From the NCBI GenBank assembly GCA_030434875.1, contig JAUISW010000001.1, forward strand, positions 1 through 64,000: DNA of 64,000 bases, written 5' to 3'. The position numbers and the translations under genes are program-made. Position 1 is the first letter of the stretch; each line of letters begins with the position of its first letter. Of the stretch, positions 15,821 through 24,572 are shown piece by piece. Source of the stretch: Lachnospiraceae bacterium C1.1. GTDB taxonomy: Bacteria; Bacillota; Clostridia; Lachnospirales; Lachnospiraceae. The notes beneath the pieces are model-generated. The model was not told where the DNA came from. It made no database searches and saw nothing but the letters and a program-made list of their open reading frames with translations.

Positions 15821-18800
15821 ATGAAAGAAATGAAGAGGCTAGGGAAGAAACTGATCAGTGGATTGATCGCAATGGCGCTTGTGCTGGTTTTGATGCCGGA
15901 TATTGCTCAGAAAGTGTATGCTGACGCATCGTATAACTTGTGGGTAGGTGGTGCTGAAGTTACATCAGGAAATACATCAGGAAGCGGTAATAAAGGAACA
16001 TGGGAGTATGATAATGGAACGCATACACTTACACTGACAAATTATGAGTATAACGGCGCCGGATATTGTCCGGGAGGAGATGGCAACTATAGTGACTATT
16101 CAGCTGTTATATATTATACAGGTGCTGAAAATTTAACAATAAATGTCGTTGGTGAGAATACACTCATAAATAATGCAGGTACAGGAAATCTTTTTGGAAT
16201 TTTTAATCTGAATAGTGATATTGTTATAAAAAGTGAGAATGAGGGAGTATTAATTGTTAAAACTCCGAATAATGGTAATAATCGTAAGTATTCAGAACCA
16301 ATTTGTGCATCTAATGGAGGGATTGGTTTTAAAGATGTAACGGTAGATGTAGAATCTAAAAAAGAAGAAGCACAGACAAATGTAGGCATAGGAATTAATT
16401 CTTGGAAAGGCATTACCATTGATAATTCGAATGTAACAAGCGTGGGTTGGTATGGATTATACACTCAAGGAGATGAAGGAATAGCTATAAAAAACGATAG
16501 TGTTGTAGTTGCTGAAGGTAATTTTATAGGAATGTACTGCCAAATGATTAATATTGATGCAGATACAAAGTCTGTTTTGGCAAAGGGAAATTCTTATGCC
16601 ATTTTACCCACGAATAGTGATGGTGCATTCTCAACCGGAATCCCCGGCTTGGGCTGGACAGATACTGAAGGAACAACAGGTGAACAGGCTATTGAAACAA
16701 CTGCAGTGGCAAGTGATATAAAAAACTTTAAGAAAGTCAGACTTTATAATGATGGTATCTTAAATAAGTTATGGGTTGGTGGTGAGCAGGTTACAACATC
16801 AGGTCAGACCGGAAGCAGTGGCAGCTGGAAATATCAATTTGGAACACTGACTCTGAATGATTATAGTTATGAAGGTGATGGATATAAGAAAGATTCAAAT
16901 TATTCCGGTGCAATCTGGTATGAAGGTACTGATGAATTAACAATCGATGTTGTTGGAGAAAACACAATTAATAAGACTAATGAAACATCAAATACAAATA
17001 ATAATTTTGGTATTTACTCAGATAAAGGTGATATAAATATAGAAAGCAGTTCGGGAGGAATACTTGGTATTAATGTTGTAAACTCAACAGGTGAATCAAC
17101 TGCAATTAAAGCAAATGATACTGGTAATCTTAACATTAATAATGTTGAAGTCAGTGCAATTGGCGGCACTGGAGGTTTATATGGATATGGTGTTAGAACC
17201 TGGAATGGTAAAATAATAGTTTCAAATTCTAAGCTTACAGCAAAAGGATACAAAGATGCCGGTATAGGGGTAGCTACAGCAGGTGAAATAGTTTTTAGGA
17301 ATAACAGTATAGTTGATACCTACGGAGTAGGTGAAGGAATAATGGGAACCACAAAAATAGAATCAGATATTAAATCTGTTACAATAGCGGGTGAAACCAG
17401 GCTCGTTATGGCAGATGATTTCTATGGCTATTTTAATACGGAAGTTAATGGTACAGGCTGGACTGATGTGAAAGGAACGACCGGAAAGTGTGTAATTCCC
17501 GCAGGAACTAATTATACTAAAACCTCTGATGCAATTAAGAATCTTAAAAAAGCCCAGTTCCCTGCTTTGAAGGAGATAGAATACACAACCGAATCATATA
17601 ATGACTCATATGACGGCAGTGCTCATGGAATCACAATTTCAGTAACCAAGCCTGAGAGTGGCTATACTGTTAAATACAGAACAGCTGACAGCGGAGAATA
17701 CAATTTAACAGAAGCACCGACGTTTAAGGATGCAGGAGAATATACTGTTTACTATCAGATTTCTGCTGATGGTTATGAGACTGTTGTAGACAGTGAGACG
17801 ATAGTGATCAAAAAAGCTTCGCAGGAAGCACCGGAAGCCCCGACTCTGAGCAGTGCAACTGCTGATACAATCACACTTAAAGCTGTTGACGGATGTCAGT
17901 ATAAACGTGATGATGGTGCATGGCAGGACAGTAACGTATTCAAAGGACTTACAGAAGATACGGAATACAGTTTCTATCAGAGGAAAAAAAGCGACGAAAA
18001 TCACGAGATGTCAGAAAGCAGTCCTGCTTCAAAATTCAGTACGAAAGGCTCAGACGAACCGGGAGAAACAGTTGCAGCACCGACATTGGATGAAAAAACA
18101 AATAATTCAATAACCCTCATCCATGAAGACGGTTATGAGTACAGTATTGATGGCGGAAATACATGGCAGAGCAGCAATGTATTTGAAAATCTCGAAGCAG
18201 ATACCGAATACGAGATCATCAGAAGAAAGGCTGCATCAGGAGATTCTGAAGCCGGAAAGATTTCTGAATCGTTAAAAGTTAAGACAAATGAAGCGAACGA
18301 TACAAAAACCACAAAGGAAAAAGATCGTAGAAAATATGATGAAAACGATGCAAACAGCGGAAATCTCATAGCAGAAATAAACCAGGATGAGGATGCTGTT
18401 AAGGCGGATATAAATCTTACAACTGATGTTGCAAGAGAACAGATCGATCAGTTGACAGAGGCAGAAAAAACAGCAATTAAAAATGGAGATGATTTCAGGG
18501 TTTACCTTGATGTAATGAATGGCGAGAAAGGTCTGAATGATTCTGATAAAGAACGCATTGAAAAGGATGCTTCGGAAAAATATTCAGGTGCAAAGCCTAA
18601 AAAATATGTTGATCTGAAGCTTTTCAGGCAGGTTGGCACAAATACGCCTGTTGGGATTTCGAATATAAACAGTGAATTAGAGGTTTCAATCAATATTCCC
18701 GATGATCTCAAAAATTCATCCGTTGAGGAAACAGCAGATGAAGAAAGCCGGTCGGAAAATCTAATGACAGCAGCAGAGCAGAAAACATTTTATCTGGTTA

Positions 18801-19444
18801 AAACAGATGCCGGTGCAGAGCTTGTTGCGTCTACGACAGGAAACACATTGACCTTTAAGACAAAAGAATTTGAAAGTATTTATGCTATCCTTGTATCTTC
18901 TTCTGAAGGCAGCGGAGGCTCAGAAACAGATCCCGGCACAGGAACAGAAATAACAAGCGGACTGCTTGTTGCAAAGCAGAAATTCTATGGCAAAGATCTT
19001 TTCACAAAGTATGGTCAGGCCGGTTCGGGATACAAGTACAAATTCAGAGTTGATAATAAAGCTGAACGAAGGTTTATTAAAGCGGGAAGAAAGTATATAA
19101 AGGCAAAGAGACCCGGAAAAGCAACGGTTGCCTTATATCAGAAAGTAAAAGGCGGCAGCTGGACAAAGGTTGAGGAAAGGACTTTCACTGTTGAAAAACC
19201 AAGTGTAACAAAGAAAGTGTATAACCTGAAGTCAGGCGATACGGCATATGCTTCGACATTTATAACAAATACCATGCAAACAGCCCCGACGAGTTATGTT
19301 TCCTCGAAACCTTCAGTTGCAAGTGTTGATCCTACGACCGGAAAGATAACTGTACACAGGAAAGGCAGAGCAACTATTTCAATTATCTATTACGGAAGCA
19401 GAAAGTCAGCAAAATATAAAACAAAATTAAAGATACAGCAGTAA
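15821..19444 (+). CDS. Large modular secreted surface protein
   Basis: The 1207-residue product has a signal peptide of about 35 residues. Two long beta-rich modules start with LWVGGAEVT (about residue 41) and LWVGGEQVT (about 316). Each has a TLTL-N-Y/EG core and a terminal GWTD(T/V)xGTTG segment. Next come a bacterial Ig-like module (SYNDSYDGSAHGITISV) and two fibronectin III-like repeats (APEAPTLSSATADTITL and APTLDEKTNNSITL). An acidic helical stretch and a Big2-type repeat (SVDPTTGKITVHRKGRATI) end the protein. There is no LPXTG motif or membrane anchor, so it is released or held non-covalently. AAAGGAG precedes the ATG. Binding partner unknown; adhesion is the likely role. The upstream heptamer array suggests variable expression. 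Confidence 0.8.
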   Translation: MKEMKRLGKKLISGLIAMALVLVLMPDIAQKVYADASYNLWVGGAEVTSGNTSGSGNKGTWEYDNGTHTLTLTNYEYNGAGYCPGGDGNYSDYSAVIYYTGAENLTINVVGENTLINNAGTGNLFGIFNLNSDIVIKSENEGVLIVKTPNNGNNRKYSEPICASNGGIGFKDVTVDVESKKEEAQTNVGIGINSWKGITIDNSNVTSVGWYGLYTQGDEGIAIKNDSVVVAEGNFIGMYCQMINIDADTKSVLAKGNSYAILPTNSDGAFSTGIPGLGWTDTEGTTGEQAIETTAVASDIKNFKKVRLYNDGILNKLWVGGEQVTTSGQTGSSGSWKYQFGTLTLNDYSYEGDGYKKDSNYSGAIWYEGTDELTIDVVGENTINKTNETSNTNNNFGIYSDKGDINIESSSGGILGINVVNSTGESTAIKANDTGNLNINNVEVSAIGGTGGLYGYGVRTWNGKIIVSNSKLTAKGYKDAGIGVATAGEIVFRNNSIVDTYGVGEGIMGTTKIESDIKSVTIAGETRLVMADDFYGYFNTEVNGTGWTDVKGTTGKCVIPAGTNYTKTSDAIKNLKKAQFPALKEIEYTTESYNDSYDGSAHGITISVTKPESGYTVKYRTADSGEYNLTEAPTFKDAGEYTVYYQISADGYETVVDSETIVIKKASQEAPEAPTLSSATADTITLKAVDGCQYKRDDGAWQDSNVFKGLTEDTEYSFYQRKKSDENHEMSESSPASKFSTKGSDEPGETVAAPTLDEKTNNSITLIHEDGYEYSIDGGNTWQSSNVFENLEADTEYEIIRRKAASGDSEAGKISESLKVKTNEANDTKTTKEKDRRKYDENDANSGNLIAEINQDEDAVKADINLTTDVAREQIDQLTEAEKTAIKNGDDFRVYLDVMNGEKGLNDSDKERIEKDASEKYSGAKPKKYVDLKLFRQVGTNTPVGISNINSELEVSINIPDDLKNSSVEETADEESRSENLMTAAEQKTFYLVKTDAGAELVASTTGNTLTFKTKEFESIYAILVSSSEGSGGSETDPGTGTEITSGLLVAKQKFYGKDLFTKYGQAGSGYKYKFRVDNKAERRFIKAGRKYIKAKRPGKATVALYQKVKGGSWTKVEERTFTVEKPSVTKKVYNLKSGDTAYASTFITNTMQTAPTSYVSSKPSVASVDPTTGKITVHRKGRATISIIYYGSRKSAKYKTKLKIQQ

Positions 19445-19447
19445 AAT

Positions 19448-19491
19448 AAAAGCCCCCGACATGATGTAGATGTCATCGTGCCGGGGCTTTT
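19448..19491. terminator. Intrinsic terminator after the surface-protein gene
   Basis: AAAAGCCCC-CGACATGATG pairs with CATCGTGCCGGGGCTTTT. The strong GC stem has T/A flanks on both sides. Confidence 0.85.
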
Positions 19492-19689
19492 CTCTAGAGA
19501 AGAGATACCCATGGCCGCAGGAGCTGAGGAAGTAGTCCTTAGTGCGCAGACGATGCTGAATTCAGAGAGGACTGACAGAAGTAAATCTCTGATCGAATAT
19601 GGCAAATATGCTGAAAGTGTCCGCTCAAATATATCAGTACAAAGCAGCAAAAGACTAAGTTTCCAGCTTAATGGCAAACTGAAATTTTA

Positions 19690-19905
19690 ATGGTGATGGT
19701 TTGAACTGTCTGGACCAGTGATGATCGTCATGTATCATCAAATTTAACATGGCAGAGCCACTTTTTCGCCCGCCCCATTTTACTTCTGATGGCAAGTGAA
19801 ATGCAACTGCCCACCCCAGCTCAAAGTGGCTCTGTGGATGTGAGAGCACCCGGACTATTTATATCACTGGTAAAGATTATATCATCCTGTCAAACTGTGA
19901 GGGCT
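19690..19905. repeat. Long imperfect palindrome I
   Basis: The core CAGAGCCACTTT (19753-19764) pairs perfectly with AAAGTGGCTCTG (19823-19834). Outer segments also match in part: TGAACTGTC...CCAGTGATGAT on the left against ATCACTGGT...CCTGTCAAACTG on the right. No coding signal is convincing. The outer boundaries are approximate. Confidence 0.5.
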
Positions 19906-19937
19906 TATTTAATGAACCCTGAAAATAGAAAAAGCCA

Positions 19938-20133
19938 GGGGAAAGGCTGGAACATATCCAAAAGAAACATCATCTGAACCCGCCCGGCGAAATCCGCCTT
20001 TACGCAGACTTGTGCCACGGGCGAAGAGTTCCCGGCTTTGAGCGAATCGCCTGTGGCACTACGTCGGAGTTAAGGCGGAGTTTGACGGAAAGTCGGGTTC
20101 TTGTGTTTCGTTGGATATGCTCCAACCTTCCCC
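19938..20133. repeat. Long imperfect palindrome II (196 bp)
   Basis: Arms of about 85 nt pair along nearly their whole length around a loop of about 24 nt. Matching blocks include GGGGAAAGG/CCTTCCCC, GGAACATATCCAA/TTGGATATGCTCC, GAACCCG/CGGGTTC, TCCGCCTT/AAGGCGGA and GTGCCACGGGCG/CGCCTGTGGCAC. The mismatches keep the blocks in register, as expected for a structured RNA or a palindromic mobile element. The T-run ATATTTTTTT follows at about 20147. No protein is encoded. Confidence 0.7.
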
Positions 20134-20284
20134 GTCAAATTTAAAATATTTTTTTAAAAGGCTTTTTAAAATAAGAAAATCATGATACAATCTATATGCA
20201 TCTAATATCATATCTGAATGCATAGGGATTTTCTATTTTCAAATTTCCGAGTACAAATTTACGCTGCCGCGCAGCCCTTTCAGG

Positions 20285-20313
20285 TTTACAAACCTAAAGA
20301 CAAATGATATAAT
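20285..20313 (+). promoter_or_regulatory. Sigma-A-type promoter for the radical SAM gene
   Basis: TTTACA (20285-20290) and TATAAT (20308-20313) are separated by 17 bases. The predicted start lies near 20320, about 50 bases before the gene. Confidence 0.75.
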
Positions 20314-20373
20314 CTGAATTTGTGTAATCAGATTATGAAAACAAGAATTTGTAGCCTTTAGGAGGGGTTTGCT

Positions 20374-21324
20374 TTGTCAATAAAGATTGTTAACTATGCA
20401 GGATGGTTTGGATGGAATATGCGAAAGTATTTTCCAAAGCTTGCAATATGGGCTTACTTGAAGCTTCAGTACTTTAAGAGAGATAATGACCAGAAGGAAT
20501 TTATCGATATGTACATGAATGCGAAGGAGGCTCCGTATCCTGAGGTCGTAAATATAGAGACAATTAATCGCTGCAATAATACATGTGCTTTCTGTACAGC
20601 GAATAAAAATGAAGAAAAGAGACCTTTTGCAAAGATAAGCGATGAGCTGTATAAATCTGTTATCGACCAGCTCGCTGATTGGGGTTATCCGAATAAGCTC
20701 ACTCTTTATGGAAATAATGAGCCCTGGATGGATACGAGGATCGTAGAGCTCCATAAATATGCAAGGGAGAAGCTTCCTAAGGCTTATATATTTATGTCAA
20801 CCAACGGAATCCTTCTTAACATAGAGAAACTTGACCAGATCGTGCCTTATGTTGATCAGCTCATAATTAATAATTACAGTATGGAGATGAAGCTTTATCC
20901 TCATATTAAAGAGATTTATGATCATGTAAAGGCAAATCCGGAAAAATATAAGAATGTTGAGATCATCATTCAGATGAGATATCTGAATGAGTATCTTACA
21001 AACCGTGCAGGATCTGCACCTAACAGAAAGGGTGAGAAATATAAGGTCATTAAAAAGACCTGTCTTATGCCCTACACTGATATGTGGATCGAGCCTAACG
21101 GAAACATGGGGCTTTGCTGCTGCGATAATTTCGAGAAGACAAAGATGGGAGATCTGACCAAGGAAAAGCTTGTTGATATATGGAACGGTGAGATTTACCG
21201 CGGTGTCAGAGAAAAGATGCGAAACGGCAGACATAATATCGGTTTCTGTCAGTACTGTGATTTCATAGATGCGGGACTTCGTGGAAATATAGCAAGAGAA
21301 GAGCTTGAAAAAAATAAACAATAA
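20374..21324 (+). CDS. Radical SAM/SPASM-domain protein
   Basis: The 316-residue enzyme uses S-adenosylmethionine and a [4Fe-4S] cluster. The radical SAM motif is CNNTCAFC (CxxxCxxC, about residues 67-74). A C-terminal SPASM-like region follows: GLCCCDNFEKTKMGDL then NGEIYRGVREKM and FCQYCDFI. SPASM enzymes modify peptides, sugars or enzyme residues; the substrate cannot be told here. The start is TTG 20374 with AGGAGGGG 6 bases upstream. The gene stands alone behind its own promoter. It might act on the orphan Nif11-type peptide at 13056, but nothing besides class supports that. Confidence 0.85.
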   Translation: MSIKIVNYAGWFGWNMRKYFPKLAIWAYLKLQYFKRDNDQKEFIDMYMNAKEAPYPEVVNIETINRCNNTCAFCTANKNEEKRPFAKISDELYKSVIDQLADWGYPNKLTLYGNNEPWMDTRIVELHKYAREKLPKAYIFMSTNGILLNIEKLDQIVPYVDQLIINNYSMEMKLYPHIKEIYDHVKANPEKYKNVEIIIQMRYLNEYLTNRAGSAPNRKGEKYKVIKKTCLMPYTDMWIEPNGNMGLCCCDNFEKTKMGDLTKEKLVDIWNGEIYRGVREKMRNGRHNIGFCQYCDFIDAGLRGNIAREELEKNKQ

Positions 21325-21384
21325 GGAACTATATCAATAATAAAAGGCGGTGCAGAAATGCATCGCCTTTTTGTCGGATGATAT

Positions 21385-22263
21385 TCATAACATATTTGCA
21401 GCTTTAATGAATTCGGCCATTTCACGTGTTTTCCATTTATTTTGATTGTAGAAGATCTGTCTGTACATGGAAGCACTGAAGTCCTTTAAGTCCAATACTG
21501 AAAGATATCCGTTTTCGACGGCGTCGGACACGGTAAAATAGGGTAGGTAGGATATAAAATCACTTCCGTGAAGCATTCGCTGGATAAATTCGATGGAGCT
21601 GATCTCAAGGAAGGGCATGAAAATAAAGCCTCTGGCGGCAAGAAGGTTATCAAGAGATCTTCTGTGGGCTGAACCGCTCTCGGGCAGGATAAATGAATGG
21701 GTAAGAAGCATATCAAGCTCGAGATCTTTCTCTTTTGAGAGTGGGGAATCCGGAGATGCAACGAAAACAATTTTTTCGCGTTCTTCCATTTCTTTTACCC
21801 AGTTATTGTTGTAGCAGGGCTGATCGAGAATATAGATAAGATCAGTTTCTCCTTTATCCATCATATCTATAAGGGCGTCGGTGTCATCTATGGTAATAGA
21901 GAGCTTGACCTTAGGATAGTTTTCATGAAAATACTGAAGGATAGGCGGAAGCTTATAGAAGCATACAGAATCAGTAACGCCGATGCGAAGGGAGTTGGAA
22001 AGCTCGGTGTCATCCTGGAGAGCCAGATTTGCTTCATTAATATCTGAAAGAATTTTGTGGGCATAGCTTAAAAATCTTTCTCCGGGGGGAGTAAGAAGGG
22101 TTTTCTTTCCTATCCGGTCAAAAAGTCTGGTATTCAGTTCTTTTTCCAACTGTTGTATCTGAACAGTAAGAGTACTTTGGGAATATCCTAAAGAATCGGC
22201 TGCCTTTGAAAAGCTTTGAAATTGTGCGATTTTAGTAAAACTGAGGATCTGTCGTAACTCCAT
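21385..22263 (-). CDS. LysR-family transcriptional regulator
   Basis: This regulator probably controls the divergent serine transport and breakdown genes. It has an N-terminal winged helix (AKAADSLGYSQSTLTVQIQQLEKELNTRLFDR) and a substrate-binding domain (LRIGVTDSVCFYKLPPIL onward). The length is 292 residues, usual for the family. I chose ATG 22263 because AGGTGG lies 5 bases upstream; an ATG three codons earlier has no site. A family A mini-element (22399-22545) now lies in the shared intergenic region and may disturb operator spacing. Confidence 0.88.
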   Translation of the reverse strand: MELRQILSFTKIAQFQSFSKAADSLGYSQSTLTVQIQQLEKELNTRLFDRIGKKTLLTPPGERFLSYAHKILSDINEANLALQDDTELSNSLRIGVTDSVCFYKLPPILQYFHENYPKVKLSITIDDTDALIDMMDKGETDLIYILDQPCYNNNWVKEMEEREKIVFVASPDSPLSKEKDLELDMLLTHSFILPESGSAHRRSLDNLLAARGFIFMPFLEISSIEFIQRMLHGSDFISYLPYFTVSDAVENGYLSVLDLKDFSASMYRQIFYNQNKWKTREMAEFIKAANML

Positions 22264-22398
22264 ATGAACCACCTATTAAAAATTTTAATCGATATTATGA
22301 AAACTATGAATTTGATTAATTGTACCATGGATTGTACAATGATCATACAGGTTAAGTCAAGTTAACGGCCGAAAAACTTGAACGGAAGAAATCAGAAT

Positions 22399-22545
22399 GT
22401 TACTGTTCACAGGCAAACTGCGCACTCCGCTGCGCAGTTATGCCACAATAACTTTGACTGAACACTGGGTTTTGCCCATTGCCGTAGGCAATATTAAATG
22501 GCAAAACCCGTTACTGGAGCACGCTGAAAGCGTGTGAACAGTAAC
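22399..22545. mobile_element. Palindromic mini-element (MITE family A), complete inverted copy
   Basis: The 147-bp copy is in reverse orientation to the one at 11046. The terminal repeats GTTACTGTTCACA/TGTGAACAGTAAC are perfect. The 8-bp target duplication ATCAGAAT is at 22391-22398 and 22546-22553. It lies 37 bp upstream of the transporter start, so it must sit in or next to that gene's promoter. Confidence 0.92.
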
Positions 22546-22582
22546 ATCAGAATAAAATTGTATGTTTCGGGGGTACTAACAG

Positions 22583-23830
22583 ATGGAAAAGAAAAAGATC
22601 GGGCTTGTTCCAAAGCTCATAATTGCGATCGTTTTAGGTATTTTAATAGGACAGTTCATGCCGGAGGGATTTTGCAGATTTGTAGTTACATTATCTGGCA
22701 TATTCAGTAGTTACCTTAAATTTGTAATACCGCTTATGATACTGGCTTATGTTACGATGGGAATAGCAGACCTTTCACAGGGTGCAGGAAAGCTTCTCGT
22801 CATAACAGTGGCACTTGCCTATGGTTCGACATTGATATTCGGCTCAGCTTCTTATTTGGTATCAAGCTCACTTTTCCCAAGCTTCATGAGCTCGGAGGCT
22901 ATGGATCAGATAGCAGCTACTGCCGATAATTCAGTCAGTGCATATCTTTCGATCAGTATTCCGGCACTTATGGATACAATGTCAGCGGTAGTTTTTGCAT
23001 TTATGCTTGGTCTTTCACTCTCTGTTCTCAGAGGAAAGACAGTCGGAGATACGCTTTATAACGGAATACATGATTTCTCAGCTATCATTGATGCTGTTCT
23101 TCATAACACCATTATTCCGGGACTTCCTCTTTACATCTGCGGAACTTTTGTAGATATGACACGTTCAGGAAAGACATTTGCTATTCTCGGAATTCTCTGG
23201 AAGGTATTCCTTGTAGTAATAATCATGCACTGGGTTACTATTCTTATTCAATTTACAATTGCGGGTACCATTTCGCATCATAATCCTTTCAAGCTCATTA
23301 AATATCAGCTTGCGGGATATACTACAGCACTTGGAACTCAGTCATCTGCAGCAACAATCCCTGTAAACCTTCAGTGTGCTGAAAAAGAGGGTGTAAGTGA
23401 GCAGATAAGGAATTTTGTGGTTCCGCTTTGTGCAAATATCCATATGTGCGGTTCAATGATCACGATAGTTGCCTGTGCGACTGCAGTATGCCTTATGAAT
23501 AATATTCCGATAGGATTACATACAGTAGTTCCGTTTATTGCAACACTCGGAATAGCAATGGTTGCAAGTCCGGGAGCTCCGGGCGGATCTATAATGACTG
23601 CGCTTCCTTTCCTTTACATGATATTCGGAGCAGAGGCAGGTAATCCGGACGGACCGATATGTGCCATCATGGTAGCTCTTTATATAACACAGGACTCTTT
23701 CGGAACAGCCTGCAATGTATCTGGAGACAACGCAATAGGACTTCTGGTAGAGACCATTTACAGAAAATTTATTTACAAAGCAGATAAAACCGAGAATTCA
23801 GAGATTAAAAAAAACGTTGAATATGTTTAA
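22583..23830 (+). CDS. Dicarboxylate/amino acid:cation symporter (probable serine uptake)
   Basis: The integral membrane protein belongs to the DAACS family (GltP/SstT type). About eight hydrophobic spans and re-entrant loops are visible. Family landmarks include the serine-rich loop GTQSSAATIPVNLQCAEKEG and the late GAPGGSIMTALPFL and QDSFGTACNVSGDNA segments. It is 415 residues, near the usual length. Serine as substrate is inferred from the two serine dehydratase genes that follow 57 bp downstream. ATG 22583 has a weak GGGGG site. The upstream mini-element may drive or impair expression. Confidence 0.85.
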   Translation: MEKKKIGLVPKLIIAIVLGILIGQFMPEGFCRFVVTLSGIFSSYLKFVIPLMILAYVTMGIADLSQGAGKLLVITVALAYGSTLIFGSASYLVSSSLFPSFMSSEAMDQIAATADNSVSAYLSISIPALMDTMSAVVFAFMLGLSLSVLRGKTVGDTLYNGIHDFSAIIDAVLHNTIIPGLPLYICGTFVDMTRSGKTFAILGILWKVFLVVIIMHWVTILIQFTIAGTISHHNPFKLIKYQLAGYTTALGTQSSAATIPVNLQCAEKEGVSEQIRNFVVPLCANIHMCGSMITIVACATAVCLMNNIPIGLHTVVPFIATLGIAMVASPGAPGGSIMTALPFLYMIFGAEAGNPDGPICAIMVALYITQDSFGTACNVSGDNAIGLLVETIYRKFIYKADKTENSEIKKNVEYV

Positions 23831-23887
23831 TGATTAATTGGGGGTCCGGAGTTACCGGACCTCTTCATAATTAATAGGGAGAAATTT

Positions 23888-24556
23888 ATGGCTTCAATAA
23901 GTGTTTTTGATGTTCTGGGTCCGAACATGATAGGACCTTCAAGTTCACATACTGCCGGAGCAAGCTCGATAGCCTATCTTGCCCAGAAAATGGCAGGAGG
24001 AAATATTGCAAAGGTAAGATTTGTCCTTTATGGCTCCTTCGCGGAGACCTATCACGGACATGGTACCGATAAGGCACTGCTCGGAGGAATCCTGGGCTTT
24101 AAGACGGATGATAAAAGAATAAGGGATTCGTTTAAGATCGCAGAAGACCGCAGCGTGGATTTTAAATTTGAGATAAATGAAACTGAGACGGATGTACACC
24201 CAAATACAGTGGATATTTTTATAGAGACAAAAAACGGGAAGAAGCTGGAAGTTCGTGGAGAATCCGTTGGCGGTGGAAAGTGCCGCATAGTGAGGATCGA
24301 TAATGTTCCTGTTGATTTTACAGGAGAATACAGCGCGGCTATCATCGTTCAAAAGGATATGCCGGGGGTTATCAAACATATTGCAGGAGCACTCAGTGAC
24401 AGAAATATAAATATTGCATTTATGAGACTTTTCAGGGAAGGCAAGCATGAGAGGGCATATACTATCGTCGAGACCGACAGCTCACTTCCGGAGGAGCTTA
24501 AAGACGCGATACTTACAAATAAATACGTGGAAGATGTAATGCTTGTCCAGGTATAG
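23888..24556 (+). CDS. sdaAB: L-serine dehydratase, beta subunit
   Basis: Together with the alpha subunit it converts L-serine to pyruvate and ammonia using a [4Fe-4S] cluster. The N-terminus has the family motif SVFDVLGPNMIGPSSSHTAG. The C-terminal third is an ACT-like domain (AAIIVQKDMPGVIKHIAGAL). The length of 222 residues fits the split two-subunit enzymes of Firmicutes. GGGAGAAATTT precedes the ATG. It is followed 16 bases later by the alpha subunit. Confidence 0.93.
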   Translation: MASISVFDVLGPNMIGPSSSHTAGASSIAYLAQKMAGGNIAKVRFVLYGSFAETYHGHGTDKALLGGILGFKTDDKRIRDSFKIAEDRSVDFKFEINETETDVHPNTVDIFIETKNGKKLEVRGESVGGGKCRIVRIDNVPVDFTGEYSAAIIVQKDMPGVIKHIAGALSDRNINIAFMRLFREGKHERAYTIVETDSSLPEELKDAILTNKYVEDVMLVQV

Positions 24557-24572
24557 TTAAGGAGAAAAAGTC

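Noticed and set aside
19478..19690. 70-codon ORF after the large surface protein
   Set aside because: It begins inside the terminator stem and has no ribosome site. No family pattern seen.
20374..21324. Radical SAM gene as maturase of the Nif11-type peptide at 13056
   Set aside because: The genes are 7 kb apart with separate promoters and several unrelated loci between them; only the class fits. Kept as a remark, not a claim.
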